Source: CAIKZZ01 sp036742455 (GTDB taxonomy: Bacteria > Pseudomonadota > Gammaproteobacteria > Steroidobacterales > Steroidobacteraceae). Taken from it: a stretch of 64,000 nt of DNA. This document shows, piece by piece, positions 35,239 through 43,087 of the stretch. Where the stretch lies: positions 1 through 64,000 of the forward strand of contig DAINQU010000016.1 in assembly GCA_036742455.1 (NCBI GenBank), read 5' to 3'. The translations under genes and the position numbers were made by a program. Below the pieces are notes generated by a model that ran no database searches, had not been told where the DNA came from, and saw nothing but the letters and a program-made list of their open reading frames with translations. Position 1 is the first letter of the stretch; each line of letters starts with the position of its first letter.

Positions 35239-36060
35239 TCAGCGCTTCGGATCTGGCAGCGGATAGGTGGTCGCCGACTCCAAACCGGCGCCGCTCGGAG
35301 CGGCGGCCGGCGTCGTCGTCGTCGGATTCGCCGCGGTCGGCCGCGCGGTCGGAGCCGGTACTGCAGTCGGCACCTTATCGTTCAGACCGGGGAAACGGCG
35401 CATCGTATCCAGCAATTTGCGAGCAAGTTCCGGTGCGGGCGGGGCGTTGGGCCCGAAGATATCCGAGGCATAGACGCCACCGCGTTGATAAAACGAGGCA
35501 TTCGCCGAATCATCGATCCCGATCACCGATCCATCCAAGGCAATTCCACCGAAGAAGCCCTGTGACCGCGAGTACGAGAAAATCTCGGCGCCACCGATGT
35601 CCGTCGAACCCGACGCTGCCCGACCCACGGGGCCGACAGCGATGCCCGCGTCCGCGCCCAACGTGAGTTTCCCGCCGGTCACGCCTTCGATGCTGCGGCG
35701 CGATGCGAAGACCAAAATGATGTCACTGGACTGTATGCCGAACTGCCAACCGATGCTGCCACCGCCCATGTAGATGAACGACGGGTTGTACCAGTGACCG
35801 TTGTCATCGCGGACGAGCAGAACGCCCTTGCCGCCCTTGCCACCGAGACCCAGGCCCACTTTGATGACGCCGGGGATAATGGCAATGCCGTAGGCGCGAT
35901 TCAGGAGCCAGTCCGGCGCCCGCTGATCCGGCATCCCCATGGTCTGTTCGAGCACGTCGGTGGCTTTGAGGATCGTCGCATCCTCTTTCTTACCGGCGAG
36001 GACGGTCGTCGACACGGTCAGGAAGACCAGTGAGAGCACGGCAAGGCGTTTAGTGAACAT
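35239..36060 (-). CDS. Exported SYLF (Ysc84-like) lipid-binding protein
   Basis: This 273-residue protein has a cleavable signal (MFTKRLAVLSLVFLTVSTTVLA) and a SYLF domain at about 30-215. The domain contains AYGIAIIPGVIKVGLGLGG, the KGVLLVRDDNGHWYNPSF segment and YSRSQGFFGGIALDG. Eukaryotic SYLF domains bind phosphoinositides; bacterial ones are presumed to bind membranes or lipids. The last 45 residues are a Pro/Thr/Ala-rich tail, probably disordered. Only six bases separate its stop from that of the convergent hydrolase gene. Confidence 0.88.
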   Translation of the reverse strand: MFTKRLAVLSLVFLTVSTTVLAGKKEDATILKATDVLEQTMGMPDQRAPDWLLNRAYGIAIIPGVIKVGLGLGGKGGKGVLLVRDDNGHWYNPSFIYMGGGSIGWQFGIQSSDIILVFASRRSIEGVTGGKLTLGADAGIAVGPVGRAASGSTDIGGAEIFSYSRSQGFFGGIALDGSVIGIDDSANASFYQRGGVYASDIFGPNAPPAPELARKLLDTMRRFPGLNDKVPTAVPAPTARPTAANPTTTTPAAAPSGAGLESATTYPLPDPKR

Positions 36061-36190
36061 GGGGCGACCTCTCGTCTCCGATTGTGACTATCCCTACGAC
36101 CTCAAAACAGGTGTCGGGGTTCCGTCGATCATGATACCGGACGAGGCATGCCGTGGGGCCAACCTCTCTGTCGCGATGTGGCGAACTGCC

Positions 36191-37357
36191 TCAGAACCAC
36201 CCGGTCAGATGCAATTGCGCCAAAAGCCCCGTCGGTCGATAGTACGGCTCGCTACCCGCCGCGACGCCGGTCACCCGCAGATCCCGGAAATCCGCATATT
36301 GGTATCGGACGAGGTCCAGATGAATACCGGTCGTCCAGCGCTGTATGCCCAGGTGCGGATGCCACCGCGTCTGCCAGTTGATGCCGCCGCCGACCTGTAG
36401 AGACTGATGACGGGACAGAGAACGATCGCGACTGATATCGCCGGTGGGCAGGCCATTGCCGAGGTCCGTATAAAACGTCGCATGGCTCTGGTTATAGACA
36501 CGGGTCTCAAGGTCGAGATTCAGGCGATCTTGACGGAAATTACGCCGCCAAGTCAGATCGTACGCTCGAGCTCGGATACCCCAGGAGTCGTAGTAGTAAC
36601 TGATTCCGCTGGCAACGCTGCCCTTCGTGCCCAACGAGTACGTACCGTGGAGGCCGAGGTTATATCGGCCTCGGGTACCCGGAACGACCTCGGCGGCGGT
36701 GGCGACGAAGCCATCATTCAGCAGGAAACGTACACCGCTATCGGCTAAGCCAAGGCTCCCGTTCTGGCCGAGAAATCCGCCGTCCAGCGTCAGACGCAGG
36801 GATGGCGTCACAATCTGATCGATCGTACCCCACCATCCGCGACGTCCGGCATGCCCGCTGTACGTCGGGTCACGCTCCGCCGTGTCCGCAAGCACGCGAT
36901 ACGTCTGATCCCAGCCCCGGGAGACCCCCACCGCCAACGTGGTTAAGTCGTGAAAGAGACTCTGGCTGATCGCAGCACGAACGAGGGATCCGGCGTAGGA
37001 ATTTCCAGAATTTCGGGATATGCCCGCGGAATAGATCGTCGTCCCGTCGCGAAAATCGATATCCAGACGTCCCAGTTCGCGGGTCTCATCGAGGCGTTGC
37101 GTTTGTGGTGCAGCGATGTCCTCGGCGGCGGCGGAGACTCGATCTACCTCGTAGAGGGCGCTGACGGCGGTGTCCCGCGCAAACCGACGCGTGATCGACC
37201 ACTCAGGCCCTGAGATGCGGTCTCCACCGGCATCGGAGTGGCTGTAAGAAAGATCCGTCCGCGGCTCCGGAAGGCTGTCGGCAATACTGATTTCGCCGCC
37301 GCACAGCAGAGCGATCAGCAGCACATTCGAGACGACCAATGAGTGGGGTTTGCGCAT
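36191..37357 (-). CDS. DUF3570 outer-membrane barrel protein
   Basis: This 388-residue exported protein has a signal peptide (MRKPHSLVVS...ISIADS) and about sixteen alternating amphipathic strands. It ends in LHLTGWF, a terminal aromatic typical of outer-membrane barrels. The strand pattern with DLSYSHSDAGGDRISGPEWS fits DUF3570, whose members are usually encoded beside a DUF4266 lipoprotein and a thioredoxin-like protein, exactly as here. The function is unknown. AAAGGG lies upstream of the start. It is the last gene of the left arm of the envelope cluster. Confidence 0.85.
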   Translation of the reverse strand: MRKPHSLVVSNVLLIALLCGGEISIADSLPEPRTDLSYSHSDAGGDRISGPEWSITRRFARDTAVSALYEVDRVSAAAEDIAAPQTQRLDETRELGRLDIDFRDGTTIYSAGISRNSGNSYAGSLVRAAISQSLFHDLTTLAVGVSRGWDQTYRVLADTAERDPTYSGHAGRRGWWGTIDQIVTPSLRLTLDGGFLGQNGSLGLADSGVRFLLNDGFVATAAEVVPGTRGRYNLGLHGTYSLGTKGSVASGISYYYDSWGIRARAYDLTWRRNFRQDRLNLDLETRVYNQSHATFYTDLGNGLPTGDISRDRSLSRHQSLQVGGGINWQTRWHPHLGIQRWTTGIHLDLVRYQYADFRDLRVTGVAAGSEPYYRPTGLLAQLHLTGWF

Positions 37358-37369
37358 TGAAATTACCCT

Positions 37370-37588
37370 TTAACGTCGAGCCGCAACGTCATCACGGCGG
37401 GCATCGCGTGCCGCTTCTTGCGCATCCAACGCGCGGGCACGCTGCGCCGAAAGAACCGAATCTCGCTGTGCGGAGACGGCTGTTTTCGCCAGTTGGGAGC
37501 GCTCATAAGGGCGCACGGGATGCATCCCGCAGGCACCGAGGAAGCCGATAGTGATAGTCATCAACAGGCACAGTCCGAGGCGTACCAC
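37370..37588 (-). CDS. Small DUF4266-like lipoprotein
   Basis: This 72-residue protein has a lipoprotein signal (GFLGAC, lipidated Cys20) followed by GMHPVRPYERSQLAK. That corresponds to the DUF4266 core V-x-PWER-x-x-LA, with Tyr in place of Trp. The usual DUF4266 tail with a His-x-Tyr-x-Ser-Lys-Glu stretch is missing; instead there is a repetitive Ala/Arg/Asp/Gln helix (AQRARALDAQEAARDARRDD). GTG 37588 starts 2 bp after the thioredoxin gene stop, with AAGGGGAA as ribosome site. The family assignment is moderate. Confidence 0.75.
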   Translation of the reverse strand: MVRLGLCLLMTITIGFLGACGMHPVRPYERSQLAKTAVSAQRDSVLSAQRARALDAQEAARDARRDDVAARR

Positions 37589-37590
37589 AA

Positions 37591-38103
37591 TCAGTTCCCC
37601 TTCAGTAATTCGTCAATACGTCGCGCGTATTCACGCTCATCACCGGCGTTGTAGCCTCGGTGGATCCAGCGCACCGCACCCCGCCGATCGATCAAGACCG
37701 ACATCGGCATACCGTCAATGGTAAAGCGAGCACCGGCCCGCCCATCCGGGTCTAACGCGATCGGGAACGTGACAGGGTGTTCTTGGAGAAACGGCTTGGC
37801 ATCCTCCGGATAACTGTCCACGTCGATTCCCAACAGCGCGAGTCCTTCGCTGTGACGCCGTGCGTAGAGCGAGTCCAGCGCCGGAAGTTCGTGACGGCAC
37901 GGGCCGCACCACGTGGCCCAAAAATTGAGTAGAACGACCTGGCCACGCAGTTGGGACAGCGTCAATTCGCCGCCGCCCATGAGGTGGATAGGAAATTCCG
38001 GTGCCGTCTGCCCCACTGAGACGCTGGCATGCGCCGCTGACAGTGCCGATACGATAGCCAACGACGCAATCAACCGACGAATAAATTGCGCGCATCTCGG
38101 CAT
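37591..38103 (-). CDS. Periplasmic TlpA/ResA-like thioredoxin (CGPC)
   Basis: This 170-residue protein has a signal sequence (RRLIASLAIVSALSAAHAS) and a TlpA-type thioredoxin domain. The redox site is WATWCGPCRHELP at about 63-75, and the cis-proline loop is GMPMSVLIDRRG. Such proteins keep thiols reduced in the periplasm, for example in cytochrome or copper-centre assembly; the client here is unknown. Its start overlaps the stop of the upstream barrel lipoprotein gene by one base, and the DUF4266 gene follows after 2 bp. Confidence 0.9.
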   Translation of the reverse strand: MPRCAQFIRRLIASLAIVSALSAAHASVSVGQTAPEFPIHLMGGGELTLSQLRGQVVLLNFWATWCGPCRHELPALDSLYARRHSEGLALLGIDVDSYPEDAKPFLQEHPVTFPIALDPDGRAGARFTIDGMPMSVLIDRRGAVRWIHRGYNAGDEREYARRIDELLKGN

Positions 38104-38801
38104 CAGAAAAAGACCGAGAGTCCTATCGTGCTTTCAATGTTATTCGCTAGGTGCTTCTGCCCGAGCAAGTCTTTAACAGTGACCGCGTCGCGCACGTCGA
38201 CGTGTGCGGCGATGCGGTCGGAGAGAAGCAGTCGGTAGCCCAAGCCAACATTGGGGGCAAAAAAACTATCTCCCGCGTAATGCAGCGCGCCGACTCCGCC
38301 GACCACGTAGACAGCGGTCGTAAACGATTTGTTGTGACCGAAGAACGCCTCGCCTGGCAATACGTCGTAGCCGAGATCGAGCGAATAGTCGAGCACGCGG
38401 CGCTGTGAATTCGTGAAGATCTGTGTCTGTCCCGCACTGTTCACGAAGCTCGAAGCGCGCAATTTTGAGACTCCTACGCTCGCTTCGGCGAAGAAATTCT
38501 CCTTAATGTGATACGTGCCGCGCAGATCGCCGCTGAAGTACGTCCCCTCGGGCTCCGTATTCAGCAGACCGCCAGAGACCGTGAATTCCACATTGGAATT
38601 GCGGATCTTGGGGACCTTGATTTGGGGACGGACAATTTCCGGCTCCACAATAGGTGCCGTATCCGTGGCGCTCGTCGGCCCGTTCGCTGTTGGCGTAGCC
38701 GACGAATGGCGATGGAAAGGCCACATGTTAGGGAGGTGCGCGCAGCCGCTCATCAAGAGCGAGGCGCTGATTAGAAGTAGAACGCGAAGCCGGCTTTCCA
38801 T
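38103..38801 (-). CDS. Outer-membrane beta-barrel lipoprotein (myxobacterial-plus type, CglE-like)
   Basis: This 232-residue protein has a lipoprotein signal (LLMSGC, Cys20), a Pro/Thr linker to about residue 60 and an eight-strand barrel-like domain: VEFTVSGGLLNTEPEGTYFS, then VGYRLLLSD-type GLGYRLLLSDRIAAHVDVRD, ending GLSVFF. The pattern fits the outer-membrane beta-barrel domain described as TIGR04565, found with gliding-type clusters in myxobacteria and with gammaproteobacterial relatives; this is recalled family knowledge. Its start overlaps the end of the SH3-barrel gene by 31 bp. Confidence 0.8.
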   Translation of the reverse strand: MESRLRVLLLISASLLMSGCAHLPNMWPFHRHSSATPTANGPTSATDTAPIVEPEIVRPQIKVPKIRNSNVEFTVSGGLLNTEPEGTYFSGDLRGTYHIKENFFAEASVGVSKLRASSFVNSAGQTQIFTNSQRRVLDYSLDLGYDVLPGEAFFGHNKSFTTAVYVVGGVGALHYAGDSFFAPNVGLGYRLLLSDRIAAHVDVRDAVTVKDLLGQKHLANNIESTIGLSVFF

Positions 38802-39562
38802 TCGTTCATTGCCTCATTCGGATCATTCGGATGGGATGCTCGCGAAAGGAGATAACTCCTTTCGTGGATTCTGAATTCGAAACGATTGTTCACGGCCCAG
38901 CGTAAACCGGCGCCGTAGTAACCGACGGTTTCTCTCGCTGCCGGCATTCCCGGCGAGCCGATGTTGGCATGCGTCACGGAAATGCCGCCGCCGGCCTCGA
39001 GAAATGGCGTAACCCGCCAGTCCGGCCGCGGTGTCTGGACGATTCCGGCCAGTCCCATAAATCGATCGTAATACCGTGAGGGGCTGTGGACCCCTTCAAA
39101 CTGAAGCGTAAGCCGAGGCGTTGCGGAGTATCCGACAAATCCATCCAACGACCATCCGTGCGCGAGGCGCCCGCTCTCGGCCCCAGCAATCCACGGTAAG
39201 GCGTCGACGTCCCGCCGATCGGGGTCCTCAAGCGGCACGGTTTCCCCGTTGGCCATGAGCGTCTGTTCGATCTGCTCACGGCGTACCCAACCTTGCCGGT
39301 CGCGCTCGTCCCGGACTTTGAACCAATCGGTTCGACGGAAAAGCACTTGAACGTGTTCTCCCCGCGGAACGACATGGAAGACGGGGTAGCGACGCCCAGG
39401 GCCCGTATGGAACTCCAGGTAGGGGCCGGTCACCGTGACCTCAACGTACCGGCCGGCGTCTCGGTCAAACTGCCGGCTCATTTCCGCATGGGCAGTACCA
39501 AGCACCAGAGAGGCCACGATCAGGACGAGTGCTCCAGCGACGGTATCAATCAGTCTGCGCAT
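38771..39562 (-). CDS. Periplasmic SH3-domain protein with C-terminal outer-membrane barrel
   Basis: This 263-residue protein has a signal peptide (MRRLIDTVAGALVLIVAS...TAHA). A bacterial SH3 domain at about 38-100 follows (FHTGPGRRYPVFHVVPRGEHV, VLFRRTDWFKVRDERDRQGWV read in parts). The barrel-like C-terminal domain ends KAGFAFYF. SH3 domains of this kind bind peptidoglycan or peptides. The start 39562 gives a clean signal peptide; ATG 39574 is possible. It is the first gene of the left arm and is divergent from the thioredoxin-TPR-ExbB arm, which suggests that the two arms work together. Confidence 0.8.
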   Translation of the reverse strand: MRRLIDTVAGALVLIVASLVLGTAHAEMSRQFDRDAGRYVEVTVTGPYLEFHTGPGRRYPVFHVVPRGEHVQVLFRRTDWFKVRDERDRQGWVRREQIEQTLMANGETVPLEDPDRRDVDALPWIAGAESGRLAHGWSLDGFVGYSATPRLTLQFEGVHSPSRYYDRFMGLAGIVQTPRPDWRVTPFLEAGGGISVTHANIGSPGMPAARETVGYYGAGLRWAVNNRFEFRIHERSYLLSRASHPNDPNEAMNEWKAGFAFYF

Positions 39563-39987
39563 GCTTCCTGCCATTGCCCGTAACCCACCGGGGATATAAC
39601 GAAGAGTGTGCACCGTCCTTGGGGTGTCGGTGCGGCCAGATGCAATTTTAGCGACACAGGTCACCGTCGTAACGCCCCCATGGCGTACGCATGCATAGTA
39701 CCAAGGCTTCCAATCGGAGGCATTGTCGACACCTCATTCCACTCTGGTTGAAACGAAACTGTCGCTAACCAGCGACGAAATAAAGTCGTGATCTAAAAAT
39801 GTGAAGAAGGCTGCACAATCGCGACAGTCAGATGCGTTGACACCCCGCGCGGTGCATGCGACGTTAGCCGCACTTTCGAATCGGTCGTCGGTAGTGGCGG
39901 CATGGATCTCGGTCTGCCCGGTCCGCTCGGTTCGTTGGCTTCGTGATAGAGAGCGCTTAATTGCCGTTTATAGGGTGGAGGGTACGG
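39563..39987. promoter_or_regulatory. 425-bp divergent control region of the envelope cluster
   Basis: This stretch separates the two divergent arms and must carry both promoters. No open frame looks real. It holds TAGCGACA at 39648-39655 and its complement TGTCGCTA at 39760-39767. The second copy also forms a local hairpin, GTCGCT-AACC-AGCGAC, at 39761-39776. An A/T-rich patch follows at 39776-39800. No sigma-54 or other recognisable operator was seen. Confidence 0.4.
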
Positions 39988-40515
39988 ATGCGGTTGCCGG
40001 CCAAGTGCCTGTGGGCGGTTGCCTCTGCCCTGTGGGTGATGCTCCTCGCGTCCGCAAGTGTCGACGCCAAGGCTAGATACCCGTTGCTCGGCGCGGCAGC
40101 TCCCGAGGTGCTGCAGCATCTGATCGCAGGTCCCGCCGGTAATTTTCGCTTGTCGGATCACCGGGGGGAGGTCGTCGTTGTTGGCTTTTGGACGAGCTGG
40201 TGTGATGCCTGCGCAGACTACCTTGCGATGCTCCAGAGCTTAGACCAGACCTACGCTTCCGCTGGGCTGGTAGTGCTCGCCGTCAGCTTAGACACCGAAC
40301 GTCAATCTGCGCTCGATTTCGTGCATCCGTTTTCGAAAAAATTGCGGGCCAGCAACGATGGGCCCGAGACGATTGGGCGCCTGTTTGCAGTTGAGGACGT
40401 TCCTTTGACCGTCCTGATCGACCGAGATGGTGTCGTCCGCTATGCCCATACCGTGAACGATCACATCAACCAAATGGCCATTCAGCGCGAGCTCAAAATA
40501 CTTCTGGACGAATGA
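39988..40515 (+). CDS. Thioredoxin-like protein with CDAC active site (TlpA family)
   Basis: This 175-residue exported protein has a signal sequence (CLWAVASALWVMLLASASVDA) and a TlpA/AhpC-like domain. The redox site reads WTSWCDACADY instead of the common CGPC, and the cis-proline loop is DVPLTVLIDRDG. A CxxC with Asp-Ala inside suggests a different redox potential or partner from the CGPC protein encoded on the opposite arm. ATG 39988 follows GGTGGAGGG. It is the first gene of the right arm, 49 bp before the coiled-coil protein gene. Confidence 0.85.
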   Translation: MRLPAKCLWAVASALWVMLLASASVDAKARYPLLGAAAPEVLQHLIAGPAGNFRLSDHRGEVVVVGFWTSWCDACADYLAMLQSLDQTYASAGLVVLAVSLDTERQSALDFVHPFSKKLRASNDGPETIGRLFAVEDVPLTVLIDRDGVVRYAHTVNDHINQMAIQRELKILLDE

Positions 40516-40564
40516 GATTCCCGTGCAGCGAAGCGCGGGCTCCAGATAGAGATAGGTAGGAATC

Positions 40565-41143
40565 ATGCATAGTTACATCCGACAAGTGCTCAAGCAGCTC
40601 AGAAAACACCTGGTGGTCGGTATGGCCGGTGTCGGCGCATGCGTCGTCGTGACGATGACGCCCACGATCGCTGTAGCCGATCAAGCGGCGGCGTCCCCTA
40701 AGAGTTTAGAGGCGGACGTCCAATCCCTGAGGGAAGATGTCCTATCCCTGAATAAGGATCTGTCAGCGCTGGAAGAAGAACTGCTCTTTCCGGCCAATAC
40801 CCAGGTCGCGGTCTTCCTCTCGCTTGACGTGGGCGCTTTTTTTGAACTCGATTCCGTCCAATTGCGGTTGGATAACAAAGAGGTTGCGAACTACCTCTAT
40901 ACCGAACGGGAGATCGCTGCGTTAAATCGGGGCGGCGTGCATCGCGTGTTTCTCGGTAACGTCGTGACGGGGAAGCACGAGATCGTGGCTTTCTTCACCG
41001 GCAAAGGCCCACACGGACGAGACTACAAACGCGGCGCGAATCTGTCGTTTGAAAAAAGCCAAGGCGCTAAGTACCTCGAATTGCGCATCTCCGATCGCCA
41101 GAACGCGCAACAGCCGGAGTTCACCGTTAAGGAATGGGAATAA
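40565..41143 (+). CDS. Exported coiled-coil protein of the TPR-ExbB cluster
   Basis: This 192-residue protein has an N-terminal signal or anchor (about 17-39). A short coiled coil follows at about 46-75 (SLEADVQSLREDVLSLNKDL), then a compact beta domain with VAVFLSLDVGAFFELDSVQL and GKHEIVAFFTGKGPHGR. I recall similar proteins carrying automatic 'AraC family regulator' labels, but no helix-turn-helix is visible, so a regulator role is not supported. Position suggests a periplasmic structural part of the envelope machine. TAGGAA precedes the start. It lies 24 bp before the next gene. Confidence 0.8.
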   Translation: MHSYIRQVLKQLRKHLVVGMAGVGACVVVTMTPTIAVADQAAASPKSLEADVQSLREDVLSLNKDLSALEEELLFPANTQVAVFLSLDVGAFFELDSVQLRLDNKEVANYLYTEREIAALNRGGVHRVFLGNVVTGKHEIVAFFTGKGPHGRDYKRGANLSFEKSQGAKYLELRISDRQNAQQPEFTVKEWE

Positions 41144-41167
41144 GGTGTCTGCGAGGAGGTCGCCGCA

Positions 41168-43087
41168 ATGAAGCGTCGATTCGTGCTCGGCTGTTGCGTC
41201 ACGCTTGCAATGACGCTGACCGCTGCCGCCGCGAGCCGTCTGTCCCATACGGTCAATCCGGAGCTTCCGGTTCCCGGCCCGGGCGTCTTGCGACCGGTCG
41301 CTGTGCGGGATTTGCCTTACGGCGACGCGTTGTATTACTTCTATCTCGGGGACTATGAAACGGCGCTCGAACGGCTGCAATTTGCCGAGAGCAAGGGCCG
41401 TCTGCCCCACCATCGTGACGATGCTAAGCTGCTGATGGGCGGTATCGAGTTGACGCTGGGTGATTACGCGCAAGCGGCGCGGCTCTTCGCGGACGTCCTC
41501 GATCAGCCGAACGTTCCGGATAACGTCCACGATCGTGCCCACTTTTACCTCGGGAAAATGTGGTACCGGCGCGGGTATTACACCGAGGCGATTGATAGCT
41601 TGTCAGCCGCCAACCGAGGAACGTTACCGCCGGACTTCGACGGTGAGCGGCGGATGTTATTGGCTGAGGCCCTCATCGAGTCGCACCGCGACGGCGAGGC
41701 CGTCGCGATCTTGGAGCACTGGGAAGGGGCGTCCTTGTGGCGTACGTATGCCGAGTTCAATTTGGGCGTCGCACTCGTTCGCGCCGGCAAGGTGGATACG
41801 GGGATTCAAGTGCTCGACGCGCTGGGCCGACGCACAACGGATGGCGCGGAAGCATTGACGCTGCGCGACCAAGCCAATGTTGCGTTGGGATATGCACTAG
41901 TTCAACAACATCGCCCCGCAGAGGCGCTTAATGCGCTAGCTCGTGTTCGTGCCACTGGAGCCCATGCGACGAAAGCACTTCTGGGGGCAGGCTGGGCGGC
42001 TGCAGACGCAGGCAATTTCAAGGAGGCTCTCGCTCCATGGCTTGAGCTTCGCAGTCGCGGAGCCGGTGATCCGGCGGTTCAGGAGAGCTACCTTGCGGTT
42101 CCGTTCGCGTATGCCCGGCTGGGCGCGGAAGCGCAGGCGGTCGAAGCCTACGAGCTGGCTCTTTCAGAATTCGAAGGCGAACTCGCCCAATTGGATGACG
42201 CCATCGCGCTGATTCGTTCCGGAGGGCTGGCCGCTGCGATAGAGGGCATGGATCGGGCCGCAGGTAGCCCGATAGCCGTTGAAATTCAGAAGGTGCCGGC
42301 CAATCGGTACCTCTATCAGCTGCTAGCGCGTGACGACTTCCAGGCCGCTTTAACCAATTGGCGCGATTTGGCGGCGGTCTCTAAGCGCCTTGATCTGCGG
42401 AACAACGACGTGGACGCGTTTGCGGAATTAATAGATTACCGTCGGCAACGATTCGAAAATCAACTTCCGAAAGACCTCGCAGCGTTGGATAGGAAGGACA
42501 TAGACCGTCTCGTTCGGCGACGGACCGATCTAGAGGCACGGGTTGCGGAAGCCGATACGCACGCCGATCTCGCGGCGCTTGGAACCCCGCGTCAGCGCGC
42601 CATATGGAATGAGCTCGAGCGCATGGAGTCGATCATCGACCGGGCCGGAGATATCGAAGATCCCGAGATCGATGAGATGGCAGATCGCGTGGACTTTCTG
42701 AAGGGCTATTTGTACTGGGAATTGAGCGACGGCTTCAAATCCCGAGTTTGGACTGCAAAAAAGCGTCTCAGGGACGTGAATCATCTTCTGCATGAGTCGA
42801 CGCGCAGCGCCACGCTTATTAAGGAAGCGCGCGAGCGGGTGCCTAACGAAAATAGCCTGCTCGAACGTCGCCTAAACGAACTCAGGCCGCGTATTGCCGC
42901 CATTCACGATCGATCGCAGGAGTTGCGCGATCGTGAAATGGGCGCGTTGGCCGAAATGGCGACAAGCGAGTTGCAGCGTGAAAAATCGCGAATCCGGGAT
43001 TACGTATTGGAAGCTCGGTACTCGCTCGCAACCCTTTACGACCGTGCCGTAGCGAGTCCTTCGACGAAGAAGGATTCGGCCCAATGA
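41168..43087 (+). CDS. Periplasmic TPR protein (GltE/AglT-like position)
   Basis: This 639-residue protein has a signal peptide (MKRRFVLGCCVTLAMTLTAAAAS) and TPR-type helical repeats at about 50-330, such as DALYYFYLGDYETALERLQF and EALNALARVRATGAHATKAL. A long alpha-helical, coiled-coil-prone C-terminal part follows at about 420-625. AGGAGG lies six bases before the start. In myxobacterial Agl/Glt clusters, TPR proteins connect the inner-membrane motor to the outer membrane, and an analogous scaffold role is inferred. Its stop overlaps the next gene (ATGA). Confidence 0.85.
   Translation: MKRRFVLGCCVTLAMTLTAAAASRLSHTVNPELPVPGPGVLRPVAVRDLPYGDALYYFYLGDYETALERLQFAESKGRLPHHRDDAKLLMGGIELTLGDYAQAARLFADVLDQPNVPDNVHDRAHFYLGKMWYRRGYYTEAIDSLSAANRGTLPPDFDGERRMLLAEALIESHRDGEAVAILEHWEGASLWRTYAEFNLGVALVRAGKVDTGIQVLDALGRRTTDGAEALTLRDQANVALGYALVQQHRPAEALNALARVRATGAHATKALLGAGWAAADAGNFKEALAPWLELRSRGAGDPAVQESYLAVPFAYARLGAEAQAVEAYELALSEFEGELAQLDDAIALIRSGGLAAAIEGMDRAAGSPIAVEIQKVPANRYLYQLLARDDFQAALTNWRDLAAVSKRLDLRNNDVDAFAELIDYRRQRFENQLPKDLAALDRKDIDRLVRRRTDLEARVAEADTHADLAALGTPRQRAIWNELERMESIIDRAGDIEDPEIDEMADRVDFLKGYLYWELSDGFKSRVWTAKKRLRDVNHLLHESTRSATLIKEARERVPNENSLLERRLNELRPRIAAIHDRSQELRDREMGALAEMATSELQREKSRIRDYVLEARYSLATLYDRAVASPSTKKDSAQ

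Noticed and set aside
40565..41143. AraC-type regulator annotation
   Set aside because: No helix-turn-helix is visible; the protein has a signal or anchor, a coiled coil and a beta domain.
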